Source: Kitasatospora phosalacinea (GTDB lineage: Bacteria > Actinomycetota > Actinomycetes > Streptomycetales > Streptomycetaceae). Taken from it: 64,000 bases of DNA. Shown here piece by piece: positions 24,735 to 33,374 of this stretch (position 1 is its first letter; each line of letters begins with the position of its first letter). The notes beneath the pieces were generated by a model, which was given only the letters and a program-made list of their open reading frames with translations, searched no databases and was not told where the DNA came from. The stretch lies in contig NZ_BSSA01000035.1 in NCBI RefSeq assembly GCF_030268885.1, forward strand, positions 25,247 to 89,246, written 5' to 3'. Both the position numbers and the translations under genes were made by a program.

Positions 24735-25620
24735 TGAGCCTTTTCAGGGAGGCCACCGATCGGGTGACGGCCGGGTGTTCGGGATGAGGGCAGAACGAAC
24801 GAGGCTCCCGGGCGGTTGAGCGAGATGTCTCACGTCTCAAGCAACCAGCCAGGAAGCCTCGTTGGTCATCTATCCTGCCGCACTGGACCTGCCGCACGCC
24901 CTCGTCGAGTGGGTCACCATGCTCATCGTCACCCGCGAGGGTGACCGCCGCTGCAAGCTCCGCCCTTCGCAACGAGCCCTGGTCGCGCTGGTCTACCTGC
25001 GCAAGCACGACACCCTCGCGCAGATCGCCGCCGGCTTCCGGATCAGCGTCGGCACCGCCCACGCCTACGTCCACCAGGTCACCGACCTCCTCGCCAAAAG
25101 GGCACCTGGCCTCACGCAGGCACTGCGCGAAGCCGACCCTGAGTACGTCCTGATCGACGGCACCCTCGCCGAGTGCGACCGCGTCGGCGACGGCCGCGCC
25201 GACTACTCCGGAAAGCACCGCCGCCACGGCGTGAACCACCAGGTCATCACCGGCCCGACCGGCAAGCTCGTGTGGATCTCCCGCGCCCTGCCCGGCCGCA
25301 CCCACGACCTCACCGCCGCCCGTACCCACCGCATCGCGAAGACCTGCGTCCGACTCCGCGTCCCGGCCCTGGCCGACATGGCGTACACCGGCGCCGGCAG
25401 CACCTTCGCCGTACCGACCAGACGTCCAGCCCGCAAGGAACTCAGCCCTGCACAGCGGTCGTTGAACCGAGCTCACGCCCGGCTCCGCCACCCGGTCGAG
25501 CGAGGCGTGGCCACGCTCAAGCGCTGGAGAATCTTCCGTCATGCCCGATGCAGCCCGAACTGGCTGACGTCAGCAGCCAAGGCCGTCCTCACCCTCGAGC
25601 TTCAACGCTGAAAAGGCTCA
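24735..25620. mobile_element. IS5-family insertion sequence (886 bp)
   Basis: Bounded by exact 13-bp inverted repeats TGAGCCTTTTCAG (24735-24747) and CTGAAAAGGCTCA (25608-25620), enclosing one transposase gene whose stop lies in the right repeat. A target duplication is not certain: the flanks are GTCAC and CTCAC. It appears intact. Its right side truncates a methyltransferase gene. Confidence 0.85.
24862..25611 (+). CDS. IS5-family transposase (DDE_Tnp_4 type)
   Basis: A 249-residue DDE transposase. The N-terminal helix-turn-helix is LRPSQRALVALVYLRKHDTLAQIAAGF and following. The catalytic acids are likely in VLIDGTLAECDRV, ADMAYTGAG and VERGVATLKRWRIF. TTG 24862 is the apparent start. The protein spans the full element between the inverted repeats, so the copy is probably active or recently so. 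Confidence 0.88.
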   Translation: MVIYPAALDLPHALVEWVTMLIVTREGDRRCKLRPSQRALVALVYLRKHDTLAQIAAGFRISVGTAHAYVHQVTDLLAKRAPGLTQALREADPEYVLIDGTLAECDRVGDGRADYSGKHRRHGVNHQVITGPTGKLVWISRALPGRTHDLTAARTHRIAKTCVRLRVPALADMAYTGAGSTFAVPTRRPARKELSPAQRSLNRAHARLRHPVERGVATLKRWRIFRHARCSPNWLTSAAKAVLTLELQR

Positions 25621-25976
25621 CTCACCTGGCTGGCCACAAGGGGATCGTCGAGCTCGGACAGACGGATCTGCAGCGGCCCATTCCGTGGCCGGACAGCAGC
25701 GCCGACGCCGTCGTCTCGTACAACGTGCTCGAGTGTCTGCCCGACCCGGCAGGACTCATCAGAGAGGCCGCACGACTGCTCAAACCAGGGGGTCGGCTGG
25801 TTCTTGCACACGTCGACTTCGACTCGATCATGGTCGGGGGCACGCCTGTCGACCTGGATCGGCGGGTCTGTCACGCCTTTGCGGATGATCGGCAACCGTG
25901 GATGGATCACGCGGACGGCAGGATGGGCCGCGCGATCCCTGGACTGATCGCTGCCTCCGCGCTGACCGAGCAATAG
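25621..25976 (+). pseudogene. Truncated SAM-dependent methyltransferase
   Basis: The frame reads GIVELGQTDLQRPIPWPDSSADAVVSYNVLECLPDPAGLIREAARLL and then LKPGGRLVLAHVDFD, the middle of a class I methyltransferase. The SAM-binding N-terminus is missing at the IS5 right end, and the frame stops at TAG 25976 soon after AIPGLIAASALTEQ. It is a remnant left by insertion and deletion. Confidence 0.75.
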
Positions 25977-26132
25977 TCAATAGTTCTGGATCAGTGCGTT
26001 TCTCTTGATCCGCTTTCGGCGCTGCCTGTCTTCAGCTGCCTGCGAAGGCTTCTGAGCTCTGTGAGCTGCTCTTGGTTGCGTGGAGTCCTTGAAGCCTGGG
26101 TTACGATCCAGGCGTAAGGAGAAGCACGAGCT

Positions 26133-26444
26133 GTGCCAGCACCACGTAAGTACCCTGATGAACTCCGCGAGCGCGCCGTCCGCGAGGTCCGCTCGACCGG
26201 CCGCCCGGTGGCGCATGTCGCCCGCGACCTCGGCATCCACAAGGAGGCCCTGCGGTCCTGGGTCCGTCAGGCCGAGGCCGACGCCGGTGAGCGCGACGAC
26301 CGCCCGACCAGCTCCGAACTGGAGGAGCTGAAGCAACTCCGCAAAGAGAATGCCGAGTTGAGACGAGCCAATGAGATCCTCAAAGCGGCCAGCGTGTTTT
26401 TTGCCCAGGAGATCGACCGTCCCCGGACGAGGCCGAGCAGGTGA
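26133..26444 (+). CDS. IS3-family OrfA
   Basis: 103 residues. Helix-turn-helix KYPDELRERAVREVRSTGRPVAHVARDLGIHKEALRSWVRQ, then a leucine-zipper-like helix (ELEELKQLRKENAELRRANEILKAA). GTG 26133 follows TAAGGAG. It binds the element ends. A -1 frameshift near its 3' end would fuse it to OrfB. Confidence 0.9.
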   Translation: MPAPRKYPDELRERAVREVRSTGRPVAHVARDLGIHKEALRSWVRQAEADAGERDDRPTSSELEELKQLRKENAELRRANEILKAASVFFAQEIDRPRTRPSR

Positions 26445-27322
26445 TCGACCACCTGCGAGAGGGCTTCGGGGTCGATCCCGTGTGCCGGGTGCTGGAGCTG
26501 TCTCCGTCGACGTACTTCGCGCGGAAAACGCGGCCGAAATCTGCCCGCCGTCTGCGCGACGAGGAGCTGATTTCCCTGGTCACGGCCACGTGGGAGGACT
26601 CGGGCCGAACCTACGGCGCCCGCCGGATCACCCGCGCGCTGGTCCGGTCCGGCCACGCGGTGGCCCGTTGCACGGTCGAGCGGCTGATGCGCGACATCGG
26701 GATCGAGGGCGTCATCCGCGGCCGACGCCGCCGCACCACGATCCCGGAGCCCACCGCGCCGCGCCCGCCCGACCTTGTCAACCGCCGGTTCACCGCCGAG
26801 CGGCCGAACCAGCTGTGGCTGGCCGACCTGACCTACATCCGCACCTGGTCGGGCTGGGTCTACGTGGCATTCGTCCTGGACGCGTACTCCCGCCGGATCG
26901 TGGGCTGGCAAGCCGCCACCCACATGCGAACCGACCTGCCGCTGGACGCGTTGGAGATGGCGCTGTGGCGGCAGCGGATCAAGAAGGACGCCGGCCTCAT
27001 TCATCACAGCGACCGCGGGTCGCAATACGTGTCCATTCGCTACACAGAGCGATTGTCCGAGGCCGGCGCCTCGGCCTCCGTCGGTTCCGTCGCCGACTCG
27101 TACGACAACGCGATGGCCGAGGCCCTGAACGGCACGTTCAAGGCCGAACTGATCGAGCATCAGGGACCGTGGCGGGACTTCGACGAAGTCGAGCGGGCCG
27201 TCTTCCAGTGGGTCGCGTGGTACAACGGCGAACGGCTCCACTCCGCCCTCGGCTACATCCCGCCCGACGAATACGAGCAGGCCTACTTGGCGCAACTGGA
27301 GCAAGTCCCGCAGACCGCCTGA
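26441..27322 (+). CDS. IS3-family OrfB transposase
   Basis: 293 residues with an rve integrase core. The DDE residues are in WLADLTYI, IHHSDRGSQY and AEALNGTFKAELI. An N-terminal HTH_21-like region (YGARRITRALVRSGHAVARCTVERLM) precedes it. It starts within the last four bases of OrfA in the -1 frame; in-frame codons upstream (PDEAEQ) suggest that the native product is an OrfAB fusion. Confidence 0.92.
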   Translation: MIDHLREGFGVDPVCRVLELSPSTYFARKTRPKSARRLRDEELISLVTATWEDSGRTYGARRITRALVRSGHAVARCTVERLMRDIGIEGVIRGRRRRTTIPEPTAPRPPDLVNRRFTAERPNQLWLADLTYIRTWSGWVYVAFVLDAYSRRIVGWQAATHMRTDLPLDALEMALWRQRIKKDAGLIHHSDRGSQYVSIRYTERLSEAGASASVGSVADSYDNAMAEALNGTFKAELIEHQGPWRDFDEVERAVFQWVAWYNGERLHSALGYIPPDEYEQAYLAQLEQVPQTA

Positions 27323-27361
27323 TCACACGATCACGGACTCCACGAAACTCGGGGCAGCTCA

Positions 27362-27692
27362 CCGCTTCCACCAGAGGGATGCATGCGAGCACCAACCTTG
27401 CGATTGCGCCAGGGATCCGTTCAGCCGCATAGAGGACAGCGATGAACGCTCCTAGGCCGCTGAGGATGATCGCCGACATAGCCACTCCGACTTCTCCTTG
27501 ATTGCCGACCCAAGCGTTTCGCTGGGCCTTCGCCCTGGCAGGGCGTTGTTCTGAGACCTAGGGGGTAGGTCCAGGACTACCTCACGCCGATCGGTGTGTC
27601 GAAAAACTTGCCTCCCATGCGTGATGGATCCGCGAGGGCACCACCTATGTCGTATCGACAGGAGAGCAGGTTCCGACAGGTCTAGGAGAGGC
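27362..27692. other. Intergenic region before the sigma-like gene
   Basis: About 330 bases after the IS3 element with no credible gene. It should contain the promoter of the sigma-like/SsgA-domain operon. The first part may be debris from insertion. Confidence 0.45.
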
Positions 27693-28592
27693 ATGCGAGA
27701 TGAGCAGCCCGGGGTGCCGCCCCCGCCGACGTTGTCGCCGGGTGGTGACGAGCTGGCAGAGCAGGCAACGGGATCCGTTCTCCCGGCCGGCGGGTTGTTC
27801 CGAGTCCAGGTAGCCCCCGACCTGGAGCGCCTTCAGCAGGAACAGCTCTCGTCGGAAGAAGCCGACCGAGCGCGCAGCAAGAGTGATCAGCAACTCTACG
27901 AGCGTCTTAAGTCCTCTGGCTTCGCTGGGTTGCAGTGGGAACTGTTCGCTGATGCGCTAGCCACCTATGCACTTCCAATTCTTATGAACTGGCTGTACAC
28001 AGGAGAGATTTTCGCGCAATGCGCAGCGCGCGGTCGCCCCGTGAAGCGTCGCGGCGGTGCAGACTTGACGGTCCTGCGACAAGACCGAGACGAACGCGAG
28101 GAACTGGCTTGCGAGACTATCGCTAGAGGGATCCGCACGTTTCGCGAGCATGCAATGGTTAACGGCGGTTGGAGATCTGATCGCGGCGCCTCGCTCAAGA
28201 CATATTTTGTCGGAGCTGCAGCCATGGAGTTCGGTGCGGTTTACGAAAGGTGGGCTAGCGAACATTCCCGCAGGCCGCCAACCATCCCCGAAGACATTCA
28301 TGAAATCTCGGATATCAGAGGGTCAGCCGAGGAATCACCTGAGGCTTCCATCGAGGCCAAGGACTTTGTCAGTCGAGTCCTATCAAGCATCCCTGATGGT
28401 GCAACTAGGACAGCCGCATTTCTTGCCATGAACGACTATAGCAACAAAGAAATCGGTGAACATCTAAATATGTCGGCAGGTGCCGTCGCGATGAGGCTCT
28501 CTCGCCTGCGGAGGCAGAAATCCAAAGAATCGATCGATAGTCCAACAACCTTCGTGCCGATTAACGGTAGCCCGAGAGGGGAGGGAAAGTGA
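27693..28592 (+). CDS. Sigma-70-like protein of unusual architecture
   Basis: 299 residues. The C-terminal part holds a region 4-type helix-turn-helix (AFLAMNDYSNKEIGEHLNMSAGAVAMRLSRLRRQ, about 245-280). A central part (DRDEREELACETIARGIRTFREHAMVNGGW, GASLKTYFVGAAAMEFGAVYERW) takes the place of a normal region 2 and is shared in outline with the protein at 59138-59974. AGGAGAG precedes ATG 27693. Base composition is lower in GC than its neighbours, suggesting transfer. The stop overlaps the next start (GTGA). An alternative is a sigma-like DNA-binding regulator that does not bind core RNA polymerase. Confidence 0.72.
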   Translation: MRDEQPGVPPPPTLSPGGDELAEQATGSVLPAGGLFRVQVAPDLERLQQEQLSSEEADRARSKSDQQLYERLKSSGFAGLQWELFADALATYALPILMNWLYTGEIFAQCAARGRPVKRRGGADLTVLRQDRDEREELACETIARGIRTFREHAMVNGGWRSDRGASLKTYFVGAAAMEFGAVYERWASEHSRRPPTIPEDIHEISDIRGSAEESPEASIEAKDFVSRVLSSIPDGATRTAAFLAMNDYSNKEIGEHLNMSAGAVAMRLSRLRRQKSKESIDSPTTFVPINGSPRGEGK

Positions 28593-29482
28593 GCCAGTCG
28601 AACTTCAACATCGATGCCGTCGAAAATGCAATTGAACAGCTCGAAGGAATCCGGTCCGGTTCCGGCACTTCCGACATCGACGAGTGCCTCGCTGAGCTCC
28701 GCCGCGCACGCCGGGCTTTGCGCAGCACTACCGTTGAGCCGCTGACCATTAGCCCTTCAGTGATTGGAGTCCTGGAGCTCTTGCAAGACATTGAGGAGAG
28801 CTCCTTGGGTACGCCCGGCGCACGTTCCCTCCGCAGCCGAGCTAGCGCTGGGTCCCGCCGAACCATCGCCAAGCACCGCGCGCTTCTGGAGCCCGCAGTT
28901 GGCGCTAATTCGATGGAAATGGGGTCAAAGAGGTATCGAAAGGGTAGCCCCTATGATCGACTTATCACGACTACCGACATGGACGGCGTCATCACGGTTG
29001 AGGCAGGCCTGATCATTCGGCTCCTTGGCGAGGAAGAATTCAGGATGCCTGCGACTCTCACATACCGTTCAAGCGATCCATATGCCATCCTCATGTGCGT
29101 GAACCCGGGGACGGAAAATGTCACCTGGACCTTTGGTCGGAGTCTTATCTATGAGGGGATCAGAAAGGTCGCAGGAACGGGCGATGTGAAGATTTGGCCA
29201 GGCTTCAAGATCCCGGAACGAGCAAGCAGCAGGGGTGGCCAAGCTGGCTTCGAAGTGCCCTCAAGCTTGCGTGAGATGCGACGAGCGCCAAATCTCTACG
29301 TCTCTCTCAGTTCGCCTGAGGGTGACGCCTTGCTATGCCTGGACCGGAATGCAGTGAAGGCGTTTCTGAGGCGCACTCAAACAGTAGTTTCCATTGGATC
29401 GGAGTCATCGATCCTGAACTCCGCAAACTCGGAAGAAATTATCCTCGACCACCTCAACCGCCAGCCCCCATCGGCGCAGTAA
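28589..29482 (+). CDS. Protein with C-terminal SsgA-like domain coupled to the sigma-like gene
   Basis: 297 residues. Residues about 140-285 match the pattern of SsgA-like sporulation/cell-division proteins: RMPATLTYRSSDPYAILMCVNPG, VTWTFGRSLIYEGIRK, GDVKIWP, LYVSLSSPEGDALLCLDRNAVKAFLRRT. The N-terminal 130 residues are helical and charged (VENAIEQLEGIRSG, ELRRARRALR) and are not part of a usual 130-150-residue SsgA protein. GTG 28589 overlaps the sigma-like stop by four bases. The GC content is low for this replicon. A role in modulating the sigma-like partner or in cell-wall recruitment is inference. Confidence 0.72.
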   Translation: MSQSNFNIDAVENAIEQLEGIRSGSGTSDIDECLAELRRARRALRSTTVEPLTISPSVIGVLELLQDIEESSLGTPGARSLRSRASAGSRRTIAKHRALLEPAVGANSMEMGSKRYRKGSPYDRLITTTDMDGVITVEAGLIIRLLGEEEFRMPATLTYRSSDPYAILMCVNPGTENVTWTFGRSLIYEGIRKVAGTGDVKIWPGFKIPERASSRGGQAGFEVPSSLREMRRAPNLYVSLSSPEGDALLCLDRNAVKAFLRRTQTVVSIGSESSILNSANSEEIILDHLNRQPPSAQ

Positions 29483-29533
29483 CCGTTGATTCTCCCCTCT
29501 CCCAGTTGACGAAGGGTTTCTACTTCCCGAGAT

Positions 29534-29949
29534 CTACAGGGCCGGGGCCGCCACCGACTTATAGGGCGGCCCCACCTGTAAGGAGGTGCGGGTGCGGTAG
29601 GCCGGTGGATGCCTGTCGGCGGAGGTGGACAGGAGGACCTGAGTCCAGCTGCTGGTGTCGACGGTGGCGTCGACATAGTCGTCTTCGAGGTTGCCCTGCT
29701 GCCAACGGTCAGGTCGGCGCCGAGCTGATGGTGGAAGACGTGCCAACGCGTTGCGGACCCGGTGCAACGCCATGAGGCAGTCAGCGGATAGCAGGATCAG
29801 CCAGCCCGCAGGGTCGGGGTTCGGCTTGCCAGCCACCTTCGGTTTGAGCAGCTCCAGGGTATCGGCAGCGGTCGAGAGGGTGGAGGCGTGCAGCGACCAC
29901 GCTTCGTTGGGGTGGCGCTCCGAGGCGGATACGGCGTGGGCGAGGAACG
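29534..29949 (-). pseudogene. Fragment of an unknown gene lacking its start
   Basis: The minus-strand frame reads with good coding character (AVSASERHPNEAWSLHASTL, DTLELLKPKVAGKPNPDPAG, WLILLSADCLMALHRVRNALAR) but is cut by a TAG at 29950-29952 with no start codon or ribosome site. The 3' end runs into a hairpin. It probably is the tail of a plasmid gene whose 5' part was lost. Confidence 0.4.
29544..29573. terminator. Hairpin after the SsgA-domain gene
   Basis: GGGGCCGCC (29544-29552) and GGCGGCCCC (29565-29573) form a 9-bp stem with a 12-base loop, 62 bases past the stop of the SsgA-domain gene. Confidence 0.5.
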
Positions 29950-30175
29950 CCTACAGAGTGCCGGATTCACGCGCCCAGGCCTTGGCGGGAGGTAGAACAC
30001 GGGCCAGGCCTCCGCCATAGGAGAGGAAGAAGAGGCCACCTCTGTCCTCTGCCAGCCCCGTGGGCGCGCCAATCCGTACGCTGCTCCGAACCACCCGTAC
30101 TTGTCGAGCTACTGCCAGGTCCGGGATTATCGACGGTCGAAGGTCCGGGGTTGGGGAGCAGGGGGATTCGAGAAC

Positions 30176-31078
30176 ATGGCTGAGCCGCGTCGGGATGCGA
30201 CGTCCAGGGTTGCCGATCTGCTGTCGTCGCCGCTGGTGAACGGGGTGTTCGGCTTCATCGGCGTCGCTACGCCGCTGGTCGGCTGGCTCGGTGACTCGAT
30301 CAGCCTCCACGCCGTTGTCGTCGTGGAGACCGCCCTCGTACTGCTCCTGGTGACCGGTCATATCTGGATGCGCCGGGTTTACATCACTTTGCGCCGGGCC
30401 AACAACCGGAACATGGACGACGCCAAGTACTTCGACCTCGTACGCAGCCAGCTGGAGCGCGAGCTGATCTCCGACTTCGGGGAGATCGCGGACGGGCACC
30501 TGCAGGTGTACGCGGGCGAGGTTCCGCGGCTGTCGGTGCTGCTGTTCCAGTCGCTGATCGACTCGGGCACCGAACCGCAGCGGGTGCTTGCCGCGGACCT
30601 GACGACGAACCCGAACCTGCTCACCCAGCGCCGGGAGTACCTGGCGGTCAACCGGCGCCTGATCGAGGCCGGCGGCACGATCAACCGCCTGTTCATCGCG
30701 TACGCGGCCGACCTCGTACGCGAGGACTACGCCCGCGCGCTGCTGCAGCTGGTCAACCACCACCGCTCCCTCGGCGTCACCTGCGGCATCGCGGTGCGCG
30801 ACCGGCTGCGCGCCGACCAGGCCGTCGACTTCGTCGTCGTCTCCCGCGCCGCGGTGCTGGTGGAGGAGGACCAAGGCGACGCTGACTACACCCGCGGCCG
30901 CTCCTCGGTCTATTTCAAGCAGGTCGACCGGTGGACCGGCCGGTTCGAGTCGATCTGGGGCCACGGCGCGGGCGCAGCCCCGTTCGTCCTGCAGGCCTAC
31001 GAGGCCGTGGCGAGGCCGATGCTGGACGCCGCGGCGTGGGACGAAGCCAAGGCCGCCGAAGCGGTCGAGCGGCTCTGA
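30176..31078 (+). CDS. Two-TM membrane-anchored protein of unknown function
   Basis: 300 residues. Two hydrophobic segments lie near the N-terminus (VNGVFGFIGVATPLVGWLG and HAVVVVETALVLLLVTGHIW, about residues 20-66). A soluble domain of 230 residues follows (FDLVRSQLERELISDFGEIADG, QRREYLAVNRRLIEAGGTINRL, YFKQVDRWTGRFESIWG). The pattern of the cytosolic part, with a late S-x-Y-F-K segment, is reminiscent of signalling or phospholipase-D-like folds, but no HKD motif is present. ATG 30176 follows GGGGGA. The promoter of the downstream epimerase gene lies 100 bases beyond its stop. Confidence 0.68.
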   Translation: MAEPRRDATSRVADLLSSPLVNGVFGFIGVATPLVGWLGDSISLHAVVVVETALVLLLVTGHIWMRRVYITLRRANNRNMDDAKYFDLVRSQLERELISDFGEIADGHLQVYAGEVPRLSVLLFQSLIDSGTEPQRVLAADLTTNPNLLTQRREYLAVNRRLIEAGGTINRLFIAYAADLVREDYARALLQLVNHHRSLGVTCGIAVRDRLRADQAVDFVVVSRAAVLVEEDQGDADYTRGRSSVYFKQVDRWTGRFESIWGHGAGAAPFVLQAYEAVARPMLDAAAWDEAKAAEAVERL

Positions 31079-31180
31079 CCGCCTGCCGGACAGCCCGCGG
31101 GGGATGATCACCGCCTCGGTACGATGGAAGGCAACGAGCCGAGCGGCCCACGCCGGTGCAAGGCAGGAAGCAGCTTCTCC

Positions 31181-32179
31181 ATGTCCCGACTTTCGATCAC
31201 CAAGACCCACGGATCCCGCAACGACATCTTCGTGATCGACGGCGCGCCGGACCTCTACTGGCGCTCCGAGGACCTGGTGCGCGCGGTGACGAAGCTGTGC
31301 GACCGCCGCACCGGGCTCGGCTCGGACGGCGTGTACTTCGTCGACGACCACGGAGACGGCACCGCCCAGGCCTGGTTCTTCAACCCCGACGGCTCGCCCG
31401 CGCTGCTGTGCGGCAACGGCATGCGCTGCGCGGGCCGCCTGCTGCTGGACCGCCACGGCGCCGAGTCTTACACGGTCAACACCGGCCCCTATACCTTCAC
31501 CGTGCGCGCAGCCGAGACCACGCCGCACGGCGTGCGCCAGGTCGCGGTCGAGCTCCCGCCGGCCGACTTCTCCCCTGCCAACCCGATCGTCGCGAACGTG
31601 GCCTCGCCGTTCGTCGGACAGGTCCTGCCCGCCTACCACCCCTCGCTGCAGGCGACCGCGGTCGCGATGCCGAACTCGCATCTGGTCAGCGTCGTTGACT
31701 CCTACGACCGCAATGACCTGGTCGCCACCGGCAGCCGCGTCGCCGACCTCACCAGCGACTTCCCGATCGGCGCGAACGTCTCCTTCGTCCAGCCGATCGC
31801 CGACGGCGAGGTGTTCGTGCGGACCTTCGAGCGCGGCGCCGGCCTGACCCCCTCGTGCGGGTCCGGTAACTCCGCCTCGCGCGCGGTGCTCTCCCGCCTC
31901 GGCCTCGCCGACGCCGACCAAGCCGTGGTCATCCGCAACGTCGGCGGCCCGGCCCGAGTGTGGCTGCAGGAGAAGGCTGGCCAGTGGCAGCCCGTCCTCG
32001 AAGGCAACGCCACTGTCGTCTACCAGGTCGACCTCGACCCCGAGGCGCTGCTGGGCGACGCCCCGCTCGACCTGGTCCCCGGCGAGACGTACCTGTCCGA
32101 AATCAGCGCGTTCGATCTGCTGTACAAGGACAATCTGAAGGCACTGGAAGCTGCCGGAGTCAGCGCGTCCGAGCTCTAG
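31181..32179 (+). CDS. Diaminopimelate epimerase-like protein (divergent)
   Basis: 332 residues of the DapF fold: two pseudo-symmetric halves, each with a catalytic Cys, in CGNGMRC (first half) and TPSCGSGN (second half), plus THGSRNDIFVID at the start. These two cysteines act as the acid/base thiols that racemise the alpha carbon. It is about 40 residues longer than the second homologue at 34524 and diverged throughout (for example GLGSDGVYFV), so it may accept another amino acid. ATG 31181 is chosen; ATG 31124 is in frame but less likely. A membrane desaturase gene lies 73 bases downstream. Confidence 0.87.
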   Translation: MSRLSITKTHGSRNDIFVIDGAPDLYWRSEDLVRAVTKLCDRRTGLGSDGVYFVDDHGDGTAQAWFFNPDGSPALLCGNGMRCAGRLLLDRHGAESYTVNTGPYTFTVRAAETTPHGVRQVAVELPPADFSPANPIVANVASPFVGQVLPAYHPSLQATAVAMPNSHLVSVVDSYDRNDLVATGSRVADLTSDFPIGANVSFVQPIADGEVFVRTFERGAGLTPSCGSGNSASRAVLSRLGLADADQAVVIRNVGGPARVWLQEKAGQWQPVLEGNATVVYQVDLDPEALLGDAPLDLVPGETYLSEISAFDLLYKDNLKALEAAGVSASEL

Positions 32180-32252
32180 GCGACCCGCGGCCCCTCCCCC
32201 TCCCCGCCGCCCGGCCCGCCTGGACCGGCAGCGCGCAGGGGGAGGGAATCCG

Positions 32253-33374
32253 ATGGGAGTAGTTCACCTGGGAGTGCAGGGCTGCCTGCTGCTCATCGCG
32301 GGGGCGGTCGCCCTGCGCCAGGCCGACCGCTGGTGGTTCAGCCCTCACCGCGCCGCCCGGCAGCGCGCCCTCACGCGGCGCGACCTGATGGACCTCCAGC
32401 GCCAGCGGGCCAACGACATCACCCCCGTCCTGCTGATGGCCGGGCACGGCGCGGAGATCGCAGGGTGGTGGATGCTGGCCACCGCGGCCGGATCGGCCGG
32501 CTGGGCGGCAGCAGCGCTGGCGATGGCGGTGAAGTTCCGCCACCTCCAAGAAGTCAGCCACTTCGCAGTCCACGGAGTCCTCACCCGTTCCCCGCACCTG
32601 GGCACCCTCCTCGCCGAGACCTGCGTGCACCTGCCGCTGGGCCTGGGCCCGGTCGCCGACCGGCGCCGCCGCCACGTCCGCGAGCACCACCCCAACGCCA
32701 CCGTCACCGGAGTCGACCCCAACCTCGCCGACTTGGAGCAGGCTGGCCTGCTTCCCGGCACGACCCGGGCACGCTATGCCGCTGGGATCGTCTTCCCCCT
32801 CACCCCGGCCGGTCTCGCCGCGACCTGCCGCTCCATCGCGGCCAACGTACGGCCCGCCATCCACGGCTGGAGCCGCACCGCGGCCCTCGCTGCCGTTTTG
32901 GCGGCCGCGCTCATCCTGGGCGGCTGGCCCGCCGGGGTGTTCGGCCTCGCCGTCCCGCGCTTGCTGCTCTACCCGCAGCTCGCCTGGATGTCCCTGATTG
33001 TCGAGCACCGCTGGTTCGACGCCGCCCCGCCCGCCGGGCCCGGGCCGGTTGCCCTGGAAGCGGGGCGGTGCCTGCGCCTGTACCCGAGCAGCCCGGCGAT
33101 GGCGCTGCTCGCCCGCGGGACCTGGCTGCCCTACGGCGACCTGTTCCACTTCGCGCACTCCGCGCACCCGGCGGTCCGGTGGAACTACCTGCCCGCCCTG
33201 GAGAAGGCGCTGGGCATGCCCGCGGCCGCTCCTCCCGGCCTGCTGCTGGGCGGTGAAGCCGTCATCACCCGGCACTGGCGCGCACTGGGCGGAGGAAGGG
33301 CGCGAGGGGGAGTGTCGGATGCGGCACCGGGCCGGGAGCGCACTGCACCCTCCCCCACGGCTTCTCAGGTGTAG
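32253..33374 (+). CDS. Membrane fatty-acid desaturase/hydroxylase-like protein
   Basis: 373 residues with the three His clusters of membrane di-iron desaturases: HFAVH (HxxxH, within EVSHFAVHG), HVREHH (HxxxHH) and a late HFAHSAH. Several hydrophobic segments lie around them (LLMAGHGAEIAGWWMLATAA, TAALAAVLAAALILGGWPAG). It probably inserts a double bond or hydroxyl into an acyl chain at the membrane. GGGGGAGG precedes ATG 32253. Its 3' end overlaps the convergent regulator gene by ten bases. Grouping with two DapF homologues suggests a modified amino-acid or lipid product, but this is inference. Confidence 0.8.
   Translation: MGVVHLGVQGCLLLIAGAVALRQADRWWFSPHRAARQRALTRRDLMDLQRQRANDITPVLLMAGHGAEIAGWWMLATAAGSAGWAAAALAMAVKFRHLQEVSHFAVHGVLTRSPHLGTLLAETCVHLPLGLGPVADRRRRHVREHHPNATVTGVDPNLADLEQAGLLPGTTRARYAAGIVFPLTPAGLAATCRSIAANVRPAIHGWSRTAALAAVLAAALILGGWPAGVFGLAVPRLLLYPQLAWMSLIVEHRWFDAAPPAGPGPVALEAGRCLRLYPSSPAMALLARGTWLPYGDLFHFAHSAHPAVRWNYLPALEKALGMPAAAPPGLLLGGEAVITRHWRALGGGRARGGVSDAAPGRERTAPSPTASQV

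Larger units (their letters stand above)
26062..27361. mobile_element. IS3-family insertion sequence (1.3 kb)
   Basis: Imperfect 27-bp terminal inverted repeats at 26062-26088 (starting TGAGCTGCTC) and 27335-27361 (ending GGCAGCTCA), matching at 22 of 27 positions. They enclose overlapping orfA and orfB. No clear target duplication was found. The overlap and a T6 tract at 26396-26401 are suited to the programmed -1 frameshifting common in IS3 elements. Confidence 0.85.
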
